Source: an uncultured Saprospiraceae bacterium
GTDB taxonomy: Bacteria; Bacteroidota; Bacteroidia; Chitinophagales; Saprospiraceae
DNA: 41,856 bases
Assembly: GCA_938018185.1 (NCBI GenBank)
Contig: CALIIW010000244.1
Span: 1 to 41,856 of the forward strand
Direction: 5' to 3'
The notes under the pieces are model-generated. The model was not told where the DNA came from. It searched no databases and saw only the letters and a program-made list of their open reading frames with translations. A program made the translations under genes and the position numbers. Of the stretch, positions 1 through 10,900 are shown one piece after another (the first letter of the stretch is position 1; the number at the start of each line of letters is the position of its first letter).

Positions 1-17
1 CCTTCTTCAAGCTTCAG

Positions 18-56
18 AAACACATGCACTTATTAGCAGAAAAGATGTGTTTTTCC
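18..56 (+). terminator. possible terminator of an upstream gene outside the window
   Basis: An 8-bp perfect stem (AAACACAT at 18-25 with ATGTGTTT at 45-52) encloses a 19-base loop and runs into T residues on the plus strand. The long loop makes it weak. It would end a plus-strand gene lying before the window. Confidence 0.3.
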
Positions 57-148
57 TTTTAGCTTGCAATTACTCAGCCTTTACTCTTATTAAAATGTTT
101 TGTCCTGTCCTGTTACTAAGTAAGATTACTGCTCGTCTTAAGGGCTTA

Positions 149-2497
149 ATGCAATTCAAAACGGCTACATTAACCATTCTGTTCATTTTTCTGAACTTTC
201 AGCTTCACTTGTTGGCTCAGACCTTTCCGTGTAATGGTGATTTTATCATTTCACTTTACACAAAAGGTGAACCACCAACACGTTCACATGAAATAAACTT
301 TAACGGTAATTTTGTCAGCTTTAAAGAGTTGGTCAGCTCTGGGGTAGTTTTTAATTCCGTTGGTTTTAATAATAGGGATGGCTTTTTGTACGCTGTTGAT
401 CGTTTCACTACTGATATCATCAGATTGAAGTCTGATGGAAGTTTTGAAGCCATAGGCAAGGAAGAAAGTATCCCAATATGGACGACAGGAGCTGGAGATG
501 TCAATAAGTTTGGAATTTATGCTGTTGATGAAAGAACAAATTTTACTTTATACTTTTATGATGTTACAAATGATTTTCAGAAAATTGCTGAAGTCCAAAG
601 AACCTGGCATCCTTCTACTGGACTAACAGGTATTTCTGAAATTCCTATAGATGATTTTGCCTTCGACCCTTTTGATCCAACTACCATCTATACATATCAA
701 AGAGCATGGCCATCAGGTGGTTTTCCTAATTCTCCTGTTTCGAGTCAAGGCCATTTATTGACCATTAATGCAGATTATACTAGTCCTGAATTTGGGATGA
801 CAAAGGTAATTGCCGCTACTGATCCGAATATAATTATACATATTGGCGCACTTTTTTTTGATACTAGTGGAGATTTATATGGCTATGGTTCTATCGTTCC
901 CGGTCCAGTTTTACAACAAAAGAAATTAGTACGTATTAATAAAACAACAGGAGAAACAAGCTTTATAGGTGAAGGGCCAAAGGCATCTGGAGCAGATGGT
1001 TGCTCTTGCCCATATACGCTATTTCTCGAAAAGACTATTGCGAAGGAAAATATTACCTGTGCGGATGAATTTATTCAATTTGATTTTAAATTGGGTAATA
1101 ATGCTGAAAGGTATTTCGATGAATTAATATTTAGTGATACTTTTCCTCCCGGAATGGAGATTGTTGAGATTATACCTGCTCAACCTCTCCATGTAGCACC
1201 GAGTCCTGGCACTGGGATTGGAACAGAGATACTGCATTATAAGAATGCTAAACAAGAAGCAAATTCTATTAGCACATTTTCAGTTATCGTAAAAAATCCT
1301 AGAGAAGAACAAAGATTTTGTAATCAGGCTTATCTACAGGTGCCTGCAGAATTTGGCGGTTCAATTTTATCAGACGATCCAACCACAAATGTATTTTCTG
1401 ATTCAAGCTGTATTAATATTATCGAGTTTGATTTGAGCGACAGCGAAATAACAATAAATCAACCTGTCAATTGCATTTCTCAAAGTGATGGAGTGCTTTC
1501 TATTTATTCTAATCAATTGACAGAGGATCAAATTTACGCTGTAAGCTATCTATTAGATGATGTGCCACAAGGACCATTCTTAATAAAATCAGATGAAGGA
1601 ATTTTAAACATTCAGGGGCTACCTCCTGGACTTTATACTGGCTTATGCGTGAAGGGAGTAGATAATGCTTCTTGCAGTTCTCAAATACCTGGAACTTTCG
1701 GACTTTTTGTCCCTTTAGGTTTAGAACAAATTCAAGCTGTTGCCCCTAGTTCTTACTGTATACATGATACAAGTACAATTTATCTAGACGCCACTCAAAT
1801 AGAAGGAGCTACTTATACCTGGAATGGACCAAATGGATTTTATGCGGAAAGTTCCTTAATTCAATTGGAGGAAATCAGTTTAGATTATTCAGGAGTATTT
1901 TATGTGACTGCGGAAAGAGATAGTTGCTTCAGCATTGATTCGGTATATGTAGAAATATTTCCAGCTGTCATCGTTGACTTGAGTATTACTGAACAGCAAG
2001 ATTTATGTAAGCCAATACAATTATCTTTTCAATCCGATCAGTCCTTACAAGATTATCAATGGTCTCCAAGTGAACTATTAAGCTGTGATGAATGCCCTGA
2101 TCCAACAATACTAGGATACAATCCTGGTCAATACAAATTGACGACATTAGATGAAAACGGATGCGAATCAGATCACTACATAGATGTTGAATCTCCGCTT
2201 CAAAAAAACCATTACATCCCTTCAGCATTTTCTCCAAACGGAGATGGGATCAATGACAAGTTTACGCTCTTTGGGAATTGTTCTATTGAAGAGATCTCTT
2301 TGTTGCAAATTTATGATAGATGGGGCATGTTGCAATATGAGGCAGCATCTATAGAAGTGAATGAAGAAAATGATGGTTGGAATGGTCTTAGTAAGGATCA
2401 AAAACTGAACCCTGGTATTTATGTCTATTTGTTTAAGATTAGATACTTGGATGGAAGTGAAGAAGTGCTAAGTGGGGATGTGACTTTAATGAAGTAG
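149..2497 (+). CDS. secreted T9SS cargo protein with gliding motility-associated C-terminal domain
   Basis: Predicted extracellular protein of 782 residues. The start at 149 is chosen because it opens a good signal peptide (MQFKTATLTILF..., cleavage near LLAQ); an earlier in-frame ATG at 47 would bury it behind 34 residues. Residues about 25-290 look like the DUF6923 beta-propeller-type domain, ending in a 'GADGCSCPY' motif also present in the large protein at 7928-13195. Residues about 310-405 resemble a DUF11-type Ig-like domain, followed by further Ig/PKD-like sandwiches. The last ~95 residues (from about 688) carry the type B sorting domain: YIPSAFSPNGDGIND, then YDRWG, WNG and a GDVTLMK ending. 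By family knowledge this directs export through the type IX system. Ligand or function beyond surface display is unknown. Confidence 0.85.
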   Translation: MQFKTATLTILFIFLNFQLHLLAQTFPCNGDFIISLYTKGEPPTRSHEINFNGNFVSFKELVSSGVVFNSVGFNNRDGFLYAVDRFTTDIIRLKSDGSFEAIGKEESIPIWTTGAGDVNKFGIYAVDERTNFTLYFYDVTNDFQKIAEVQRTWHPSTGLTGISEIPIDDFAFDPFDPTTIYTYQRAWPSGGFPNSPVSSQGHLLTINADYTSPEFGMTKVIAATDPNIIIHIGALFFDTSGDLYGYGSIVPGPVLQQKKLVRINKTTGETSFIGEGPKASGADGCSCPYTLFLEKTIAKENITCADEFIQFDFKLGNNAERYFDELIFSDTFPPGMEIVEIIPAQPLHVAPSPGTGIGTEILHYKNAKQEANSISTFSVIVKNPREEQRFCNQAYLQVPAEFGGSILSDDPTTNVFSDSSCINIIEFDLSDSEITINQPVNCISQSDGVLSIYSNQLTEDQIYAVSYLLDDVPQGPFLIKSDEGILNIQGLPPGLYTGLCVKGVDNASCSSQIPGTFGLFVPLGLEQIQAVAPSSYCIHDTSTIYLDATQIEGATYTWNGPNGFYAESSLIQLEEISLDYSGVFYVTAERDSCFSIDSVYVEIFPAVIVDLSITEQQDLCKPIQLSFQSDQSLQDYQWSPSELLSCDECPDPTILGYNPGQYKLTTLDENGCESDHYIDVESPLQKNHYIPSAFSPNGDGINDKFTLFGNCSIEEISLLQIYDRWGMLQYEAASIEVNEENDGWNGLSKDQKLNPGIYVYLFKIRYLDGSEEVLSGDVTLMK

Positions 2498-2508
2498 TTA
2501 GGTACAAA

Positions 2509-2539
2509 AAAAGCCCGATGTAAAATACATCGAGCTCTT
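2509..2539 (-). terminator. terminator of the atpDC operon
   Basis: Read on the minus strand, a stem of CGATGTA/TACATCG (2516-2522 with 2526-2532), extended after one mismatch by AGC/GCT, is followed by TTTTTTT. It lies beyond the atpC stop, between convergent genes, and may also act on the plus-strand gene ending at 2497. Confidence 0.65.
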
Positions 2540-2636
2540 AAGTATAGTCGTTTTGTTTTGATAGTTATCATTTAAATTTGCATTCTCAACTAATATTTAG
2601 TTTTATTTAATCGTAAGCTGTGTTAAAAATACTCGC

Positions 2637-2664
2637 CATAGCTTTGGCTATGTCTGCGTTTTTT
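2637..2664 (+). terminator. hairpin with T tract in convergent spacer
   Basis: CATAGC (2637-2642) pairs with GCTATG (2647-2652) around a TTTG loop, and six T residues follow at 2659-2664 on the plus strand. It could terminate the plus-strand gene ending at 2497. The rest of the 2498-2724 spacer shows nothing else I can name. Confidence 0.35.
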
Positions 2665-2724
2665 GCCTTCCTTACAATCAAATAATTCCTAAATCTAATG
2701 AGGCAATGCAGAATATAAATGATA

Positions 2725-2976
2725 TTATTCTTCTTTTATCCCTTGTACGATAAGTGAAACTTCATTGTTTAGCACTTCTATAAATCCTTTTTCAATATCG
2801 AAAGTCATCTTTTCACCTCCTTTCTTAATTACCCTTACTTGGCCAATGCCTAATGAAGACACGATTGCTGCGTGACCATTAAGAATTTCAAACTGTCCAC
2901 CAATACCTGGTACTTTTACAGAAGTGATTTCACCAGTAAAAATCTCCTTATCAGGGCTTAATATTGCAATATTCAT
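2725..2976 (-). CDS. atpC: F0F1 ATP synthase epsilon subunit, short form
   Basis: Central-stalk epsilon subunit of the F1 sector, 83 residues. The sequence contains the N-terminal beta-sandwich only (ILSPDKEIFTGEITSVKVPG...GQFEILNGHAAIVSSL.G). The C-terminal helical hairpin that makes other epsilon subunits ~130 residues is absent. Short versions are usual in Bacteroidota, so this is not read as truncation. It follows atpD on the same strand with a 100-base spacer holding an unusual inverted repeat (3003-3064). None of the other ATP synthase genes (a, b, c, alpha, gamma, delta) is nearby, which fits the split atp operons seen in this phylum. Confidence 0.93.
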   Translation of the reverse strand: MNIAILSPDKEIFTGEITSVKVPGIGGQFEILNGHAAIVSSLGIGQVRVIKKGGEKMTFDIEKGFIEVLNNEVSLIVQGIKEE

Positions 2977-3002
2977 TATACAGTTTAAATTTATACAACA
3001 AT

Positions 3003-3064
3003 TGGTTATTTGGTTATTCGTTTATATTTTCCATAGATTCTTATAAACAAATCAACAAATAACC
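3003..3064. repeat. inverted-repeat element in the atpD-atpC spacer
   Basis: Arms of about 23 bases begin GGTTATTTG and end GTTTATA on the left (3004-3026), and mirror as TATAAAC...CAAATAACC on the right (3042-3064). The outer 9 and inner 7 bases pair; the middle 7 do not. A related copy in the opposite orientation lies at 25720-25791. Confidence 0.6.
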
Positions 3065-3076
3065 GTATCAACAATT

Positions 3077-4624
<1,548 letters not shown>

Positions 4625-4673
4625 TTAAAATGATTGAATTTGCTAAAATTTCGGGGTTCCCCCAAAACAGTCG

Positions 4674-4704
4674 CAAAGATAGGTCTTTTCACAGCAAAAC
4701 CAAA
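4674..4704 (-). promoter_or_regulatory. Bacteroidota-type promoter of atpDC
   Basis: On the minus strand TTTG (4704-4701) is separated by exactly 19 bases from TATCTTTG (4681-4674). This matches the Bacteroidota housekeeping consensus TTTG-N19-TAnnTTTG. The implied start of transcription would leave a leader of roughly 65 bases before atpD. Confidence 0.7.
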
Positions 4705-4771
4705 GGTATCATGCTATTGATATCTCTCCTTTTTAGAGAAAAAGAAAGCATTTATATTTGATTCTCAAGTA

Positions 4772-4811
4772 TAAAAAGAAAAAACGCCAACAGGAGCAGC
4801 CTATTAGCGTT
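4772..4811 (-). terminator. strong terminator of the DUF2807 gene
   Basis: On the minus strand a 12-bp stem (AACGCTAATAGG with CCTGTTGGCGTT, two G-U pairs, loop CTGCT; 4811-4783) runs directly into TTTTTTCTTTTT. A second hairpin (CATTTGG/CCAAATG at 4818-4824 and 4846-4852) lies just before it, nearer the stop codon. Confidence 0.8.
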
Positions 4812-4879
4812 CAAAGTCATTTGGTGGAACAACCTAATGTAGTCGCCAAATGTCTTTATAAATAACGAACGTGTATCTA

Positions 4880-5650
4880 TTAATTGGCATTGATTAACCT
4901 GCCAGAACCATCTATTCTTTGATTTACATCTGGACTCCCCTTATAATATACATCACCTGATCCTTCAATGATAACTTCTAAATCTTCTATCACATTCACC
5001 TCAGAATCTCCACTAGCATTAACTTTTATCTCGCAGTCCTCAGCTTCTAAGGCAAACCCTCTAAAGTCACCAGATCCAAAAACCTTCACTTTATTAAAAT
5101 CACAAGTACCTCTCAAAGTTATGTCTCCCGAGCCATCAATATCTACCTTTACATCTTTAGCATCTAAATCTGTGATGTAGATTTCTCCTGAACCATCAAC
5201 CTCAACAATTAATTCTTCAGAGCTCGTCAAGCCTTCATCCATAGTGATGTTTCCAGATCCGTCTATGTGCAAGTGTAGACTTTCTGCAGTAAAGTTTTCG
5301 ATACTGATGTCACCAGAGCCATCAACTTTTGCTAGCTCCAAATTTGGCATTTCAATAAAAATCTCACATTTGAAGTTTCTATATGAACCTTCTTGAAGAT
5401 CAATTGACCATTCGTTGTTAATAACTGATGTTCTTACTCTGTCAATGATATTTTGATGTCCTTTGGCAATAACTTTTTGCCTTGTTCCTTCAGAAATGTG
5501 AACATCCAAAGAACAATCATTAGATATCTTACTAAATTCTTTCAGGTCTAGTTCCTGTTCAACTATTGGCCCCATTCCTTCTATAAAATCCAATGAATCA
5601 CAGGAGAAACAGATAATTGCCATGCTTAATAAATAAATATAATTTTTCAT
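4880..5650 (-). CDS. DUF2807 (head GIN) beta-helix lipoprotein
   Basis: Predicted lipoprotein of 256 residues. The N-terminus has a short hydrophobic signal ending in CFSC, a lipobox with the acyl-Cys near residue 17. The body from about residue 55 carries about eight spaced turns built on the motif (D/E)GSG(D/E/N)I, such as VDGSGDISI, IDGSGNITM, VDGSGEIYI and IDGSGDITL. This is the signature of the right-handed beta-helix 'putative auto-transporter adhesin, head GIN' family (DUF2807), common in Bacteroidota. Function is not established for the family. It is monocistronic, with its own strong terminator downstream and a repeat-filled region upstream. Confidence 0.85.
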   Translation of the reverse strand: MKNYIYLLSMAIICFSCDSLDFIEGMGPIVEQELDLKEFSKISNDCSLDVHISEGTRQKVIAKGHQNIIDRVRTSVINNEWSIDLQEGSYRNFKCEIFIEMPNLELAKVDGSGDISIENFTAESLHLHIDGSGNITMDEGLTSSEELIVEVDGSGEIYITDLDAKDVKVDIDGSGDITLRGTCDFNKVKVFGSGDFRGFALEAEDCEIKVNASGDSEVNVIEDLEVIIEGSGDVYYKGSPDVNQRIDGSGRLINAN

Positions 5651-5757
5651 ACTATTTGGTTTTAATTATTGAAATATGATTAATGTGTTTGATAGTAAAT
5701 ACAAGAGAGAATTTGGAGGGTTGCATTTTGGTTGGGCGTTGTTGGTTGTTAGATTCG

Positions 5758-5953
5758 GATGTGAGATGTCAGATGTCGGATGTGAGATGTCAGATGTCAG
5801 ATGTCAGATGTGAGATGTGAGATGTGAGATGTCGGATGTGAGATGTGAGATGTGAGATGTCGGATGTGAGATGTGAGATGTCGGATGTCGGATGCCGGAT
5901 GTGAGATGCCGGATGTCAGATGGGAGATATCGGATGTCAGATGTCGGATGTTG
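5758..5953. repeat. 28-unit heptanucleotide tandem array
   Basis: Twenty-eight consecutive 7-base units in perfect register with no indel: 11 GATGTGA, 6 GATGTCA, 6 GATGTCG and 5 variants (GATGCCG twice, GATGGGA, GATATCG, GATGTTG). Variation is concentrated in the last three positions, with the invariant part GAT(G/A). Open frames crossing it are by-products of periodicity. The whole 5651-6050 gap between the DUF2807 and DUF5691 genes otherwise shows no gene. Confidence 0.95.
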
Positions 5954-6050
5954 GTTTTACTAAACTTGAGGCAGGCTTTTGGGAGAGTAAAGCTACTCAT
6001 CGCAGCACGAAAGCAATTTATTTGGGCTGCCATGGAGGAAATCCTTAACT

Positions 6051-7589
6051 TTGAAAAAAATAAATCTAGTGTGGGATGATCTTAGGCAAATTGCCTTACT
6101 TGGAACTAACAATAGTCAATTGAGCGAGAGCCATAAGGCTATTATGAAACGCTTTGGTATTGACACAACAAAGGAAGCTTCTTTGGTAGTATTGGACGCC
6201 ATAGCCCTTTGGAACAAAATGAAAGCGGTTGGTTTTCAATGTGAGAATTGGGCTGGCGATACTAGTCCTAGTATTGCTACAAGAGCGACATTTGCCTCTG
6301 CAAATTTATCCAAGCAAGTTGGGGTGATGCTGAAGTACAAAGGCTACGAAAAACTATTACCCGAAGTTTTTAAAAAACTTTCAGAAAAGGATATCAGCTT
6401 CCCTACGGAGCATCTACCTAAACTTATGCAAGCCTTAAAAAATGATTCAAACTTATATTTTGAAATCAAAGAGGGACTTGAAGATAGATTTTATTGGCTT
6501 GCCAAACAACATCCTAGTTGGAGGATATACTGCCTAGAAAATCCTGAAGACGATATTACTAAAACAAAAATTGCAGAAGAGAAAAAACAGATCCTATTAC
6601 TCTGGCTCAAAAAAAACCAAACGGAAGCGCTTATTTTCTTAACTATTAATTTGGATAAATTTTCTCATGAATTCTGGAAAGCATTGCTAGATGATTTCTT
6701 AAACCTTGAACCAGCATTTGATGATGAATTTAAGAACATCCTCGAGCAACTTCATGGACAAAAAAACAAACAGAGCTTTGGTGTATGTAGTAACTTATTG
6801 ATGCATTATCAAGAAAGTACTTTTACAAAAAATATCAGTGAACAAGTTTCAAAAATATTAATCGTTTCTGAGGAAGAGATTCATGTGAATGAAAAAGAAA
6901 TTGAAAATTTAAAAACAATAATCCCGAAAAGCAGCTTACCATTCAGCCGTTTTAAAAGTAGAGACAAGATCTTTGACAAAAATCTATTTTATCATGCACT
7001 AGCCATTTGCTCTCCAGAAATATTATTTTCGCAATATTTTAAAATGGGCCTTGATGATTTTTTAAATACAGTTAAAAGTCTTGGTTTCTATGATGAATTA
7101 ATCGTGCAAGCTATGATCTATTCAGCATCTGAATTCCGCTACAAGCCATTATTAAATGCCTTGATAAAAATGTATCGAATTGGAGATTTCCCTTTATGTA
7201 ATTGGAGACCTATTCTAGATCTATTGCCAGCGAAGGCATTAAGCGGTGAATTCAATCTGCTATACAACGACGATGCACATCGGTTTGACCATAGGATGGT
7301 TCACTTATTTTGTGCTAAAAATTTTAACTGGCCTCCCAAAGCTGTACAATTTTATTCTGAAATTCTTTCAGCACATCTTGATCAACAAAAATTAAGTAAG
7401 AAAGATTTATTTTTTCAACTATTTGAACAGATGATCTTAAAATGCAATCCTCATTTTTATTATGACCTGAAGTCTGAATTGATCACAATCCGGGTGTTTA
7501 GTTTTCAATCGAATGCTTTGATTGAAAAACAAATGAAAATTTTAAAATTGAGATTGGAATTTGAAAAAGAATTGAAGAACAAAAAATAA
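6051..7589 (+). CDS. DUF5691 family protein
   Basis: Cytoplasmic alpha-helical protein of 512 residues with no signal peptide or membrane segment. The N-terminal WDDLRQIALLGTNN matches the characteristic 'W..L...ALLGT' opening of DUF5691. Later parts such as LPAKALSGEFNLLYNDDAHRFDHRMVHLFCAKN are poorly characterised. By family knowledge DUF5691 genes sit beside genes for SWIM zinc-finger proteins, MoxR ATPases and VWA proteins, in modules of unclear role. Here it stands alone, but a SWIM-family relative lies 9 kb away (16727-17722). The start is TTG at 6051: the frame is open back to 5991 and holds no ATG or GTG before it. Upstream is the heptamer array. Confidence 0.7.
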   Translation: MKKINLVWDDLRQIALLGTNNSQLSESHKAIMKRFGIDTTKEASLVVLDAIALWNKMKAVGFQCENWAGDTSPSIATRATFASANLSKQVGVMLKYKGYEKLLPEVFKKLSEKDISFPTEHLPKLMQALKNDSNLYFEIKEGLEDRFYWLAKQHPSWRIYCLENPEDDITKTKIAEEKKQILLLWLKKNQTEALIFLTINLDKFSHEFWKALLDDFLNLEPAFDDEFKNILEQLHGQKNKQSFGVCSNLLMHYQESTFTKNISEQVSKILIVSEEEIHVNEKEIENLKTIIPKSSLPFSRFKSRDKIFDKNLFYHALAICSPEILFSQYFKMGLDDFLNTVKSLGFYDELIVQAMIYSASEFRYKPLLNALIKMYRIGDFPLCNWRPILDLLPAKALSGEFNLLYNDDAHRFDHRMVHLFCAKNFNWPPKAVQFYSEILSAHLDQQKLSKKDLFFQLFEQMILKCNPHFYYDLKSELITIRVFSFQSNALIEKQMKILKLRLEFEKELKNKK

Positions 7590-7622
7590 GCAATGATTAA
7601 AAAGCCCCTCTACTAATACAGG

Positions 7623-7924
7623 GATTGTTAGATAAAACCTAAATAATTAAAAATCAACTTTTTATAGTTGCCTAACTTAAATTATTTACCTCGTTTCTAG
7701 CGGAAAGAGCTGGAAAACCACATAATCCTCGAAAGCCATTTGTTTCCCTTCGAGGGTCCTTCCTTTGAAAGTCCACCGGACTTTCATTTTTGCTAAAGCA
7801 AAAAATCAGTCAGTCGTTAAAAAAATCACGCCAAATGAATTCAGCTCATTTCCTGTTCCCAGTGTTTACACACTGGGCTACAATAATATCGCGCCTCTGG
7901 CGTTTTTGGGCTTACTTCTGAAGA
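7623..7924 (+). repeat. dispersed hairpin-rich repeat, copy A
   Basis: This fills most of the 7590-7927 gap. It shares long stretches with 31239-31476 in the same orientation, from GATTGT(T/C)AGATAAAAC through the CTCGAAAGCCATTTGT region to the (A/G)CGCCTCTGGCGTTTTT end. Hairpins visible in copy A: CCTCGAA/TTCGAGG (7727-7755), GAAAGTCC/GGACTTTC (7767-7785), TTTTTGCT/AGCAAAAA (7787-7804), CCCAGTGT/ACACTGGG (7858-7877) and CGCC/GGCG plus T run (7892-7907). It lies between convergent genes. No protein-coding signal. Confidence 0.85.
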
Positions 7925-7927
7925 CCT

Positions 7928-10900
7928 CTAATACAAAAGAGTCACATCCCCTTTATAAAGCACCTGTTGCCCATCAAAAAATTCAATGATGGCATAGTAA
8001 ACAAATACACCTGGATTATGAAGTTCTCCTCTGAAGGTGCCGTCCCATCCATATGTAGGATCATTCGCTAAAAAATCTTCTCTTTCAAAAAGTTCGTTTC
8101 CCCATCTGTCATAAATGTGAAAGGAATTAACTTTTGGCGGCGCGTTCTCGTTTCCAAAAATCATGAAGACATCATTAACACCATCCTTATTTGGAGTGAA
8201 AGCATTTGGAATATAAACATCTTGGTCTCTGTCTACATGAATGGTAATTTTATCTGTAGAAGAACAGCCATTAACATCATCAACTGTAATAGTATAAGAA
8301 CTTGTTATGACTGGATAAACAACTTGATCTAAACAATCTTCACAATCCGTCTCAAGGTTTTCAGACCAGGAAATTGAATCTAATTCTGAAATTGGTACAT
8401 TGAGCAAGGCTTGAAAATCTGCCCCTTCCCCCAATGCAATATAAATGTCTTCTCCCAATTCTACATCTATTGCAATCGGAACTTGCAGCCAAACTGTTTC
8501 TTCAATCAAGCAATCGTTTGCATCAAAAACAGACAAATTATAGGTTCCACCTGTTAGGAAGTCAAACTGATTGGAAGACTGCATAGGTTCGTTATTAATA
8601 CTATAAGAATATGGGGGTACTCCTCCAATTGGATCAAGTTGAATATAACCTGATTCTAAATCAAAACATTCAATTTCTGAAATAATGAGATCTAAATTTA
8701 ATGGTGGAGGCGCTCTAAGTACAACATCTGTGATTGATTCGCAATTATTTGCATCGACTAGCGTTACTGAATATTCCCCTGCCTCTAAATCAAAAACTTC
8801 GGGACCTGTGTCACCAGTCGACCAATAAAAGGAATAAGGCGGACTGCCACCAGAGGCTACAGCAAGTGCTGATCCATCTGCCGCTCCAAAACAAGAAACA
8901 TCATAGGCTCCAAAAGCCAGAGCAACTTGTGCAAAAACGACTGGACTTTCGTGTTGTAAAATTTCAGCACTTAGGAGGATACTATTATTATTCGCATCAA
9001 TAATTTCAAATTCATAAAAGCCGATAAGCAAATTAGCCAACTCAAAATCACCTAAAGAGTCAACCAATATCGACCCACTTGTTGCACCAGACCAAGAAAT
9101 TATAAATGGTGGAGTACCAACACTTATATCAAATAAGAAAGCCCCTTCTTCTAGACCGCAATCTAAAGTTTCTCCAATAACTTCCGCAAGCAAAAAGCAT
9201 TCGTCTGGAGGAAGCAAATAAGTAGTTGTTATAACTGTTGAGTCACAGCCATTCTCCGAAGTAAATACATTGACTTCTGTCCCAAGTTCTTCTTCTAAGC
9301 AAGTTAATTTTTCCAAATTTGTAAACGGAAGTGGATGAACAATCAAGGAAGTATAAATGGTACTGTCACAGCCATTCTCTGCTGACAAGAGGTTTATATA
9401 TTCTCCAGACGCTGTAAAAACTTCTCCTGCGACTTCAAACGATTCTCCTTCGCAAATTTCGGGAAACAAATTGGTTTCAAAAACCTCTTCGACTTTCAAA
9501 GTTAGGCTCACTATACTGTCGCATAAATTTTGATTGCTCAATGTTTGACTATATGTTCCAGCATCAGCATATGCTGTATTGTCAAACAAGTAAGTTTCTC
9601 CTTCACATATAGTAGCTTGTATGTCTGTGCTACTTGGTTCAAAGATGTTGAGATTTAAAGTTATAAGACTATCACAACCATTTGATGCTTGTATCAATAT
9701 TTCATACATTCCTTCTTCCATGTAGTCTTCTCCTAAAAGTGTCAAAACTTCTCCTGGACAAATCCCTTCATTAATTGTTGTAGTAAATATTTGCTCTACT
9801 CTTAAATTCAAATTAACAATAGAATCACAACCATTTGTTGCTGGAAAAATGTTTTGATAAGAGCCTTCTGAGTCATAAATAGAATCCCCTACTGCAAAGG
9901 TGCTACCAATGCAGACTACCTCATCCAAAACCGTAATCTTATGGTCTTTTACAATCAAATCTAAAATCAAAACCGAATCACAACCATCCACAGTCAGCAG
10001 TTCAATTTCATATAGACCGGTCTCATTATAATCCTGCCCATTTAATGAAAATATTTCTCCACTGCATACTTCTTCTTGATAATTAAAAGTATAAACAGGG
10101 TTTACCATAAGGTCTAAACTAACCAAACTGTCACAACCTTTTGAATTTTGTAATTGCTGTTGATACACGCCGCTGCTGCTATAAGAGATCCCGCCAAATT
10201 CAACTAATTCTCCTTCACAAATTATTTCTTCCAAACTTGTGCTCACATGCTCATTGACAGTCAAATCCAAAGTAATGACAGAATCACAAGCCATTTGAGT
10301 CTGTAAATTTAATTCATAAATACCTGTTACTGAAAAGGTTTGGCCTCCCAAAGTAATTGATTCGCCTTCACAAAGCTCTTCAATGATGTTACTAGAATAC
10401 ACAGGGTCCAAATCTAAGCTCAAAGTAACAATACTATCGCAGCCGTATGATGTTAAGTATTCTTGTATGTAAATGCCTGATTCCTCTAGCGAAAGATTGT
10501 CCCAAAGGTATGTTTCCCCTTCACAAATGCTTTGTTGAAATGCAAAGCTTTTATGTTGACGTTGAACCAAATCTAAATAAATAATACTATCACAAGTATT
10601 ATTTCCTTCTATGAATATTTCATAATATCCTGTTTCGCTAAAAGACATGTTGTTAATCTGGTATTCATCTCCCTCACAGATTTCTTCCTTTAATACTTCT
10701 GTGAAATTCGGAGCAATACTTAAGGACAGGCTTACCAAACTGTCGCAACCATTTGAAGCCATAAAGAGTGCTTCATAAGTTCCGGTTTCAGAATAAGAAT
10801 CTGCCCCTAAGGTATAAGATTCCCCTTCACAGATTGAAACCTCAATTGATCTATTTTTATTTTCCAAAACATCTAGGCTTAAAGTTATTAAACTATCACA

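Noticed and set aside
2725-2976. Truncated atpC pseudogene
   Set aside because: The 83-residue N-terminal domain is complete, and short epsilon subunits are normal in Bacteroidota.
4818-4852. Small structured RNA between atpD and the DUF2807 gene
   Set aside because: The CATTTGG/CCAAATG stem lies between the DUF2807 stop and its terminator, so it is better explained as part of that 3' end. No known RNA family was recognised.
5758-5953. CRISPR array
   Set aside because: Units are only 7 bases with no spacers, and no cas genes are present.
5797-6079. Open frames through the GATGTGA array, with HLTSDI-type repeats
   Set aside because: The 7-base period gives open frames on both strands by chance. 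There is no start context or domain, and the units vary in a way that ignores codons.
7765-7989. Small protein spanning the 7.6 kb repeat
   Set aside because: It runs over several hairpins of the dispersed repeat and into the opposite-strand gene; the equivalent frame is not kept in copy B.
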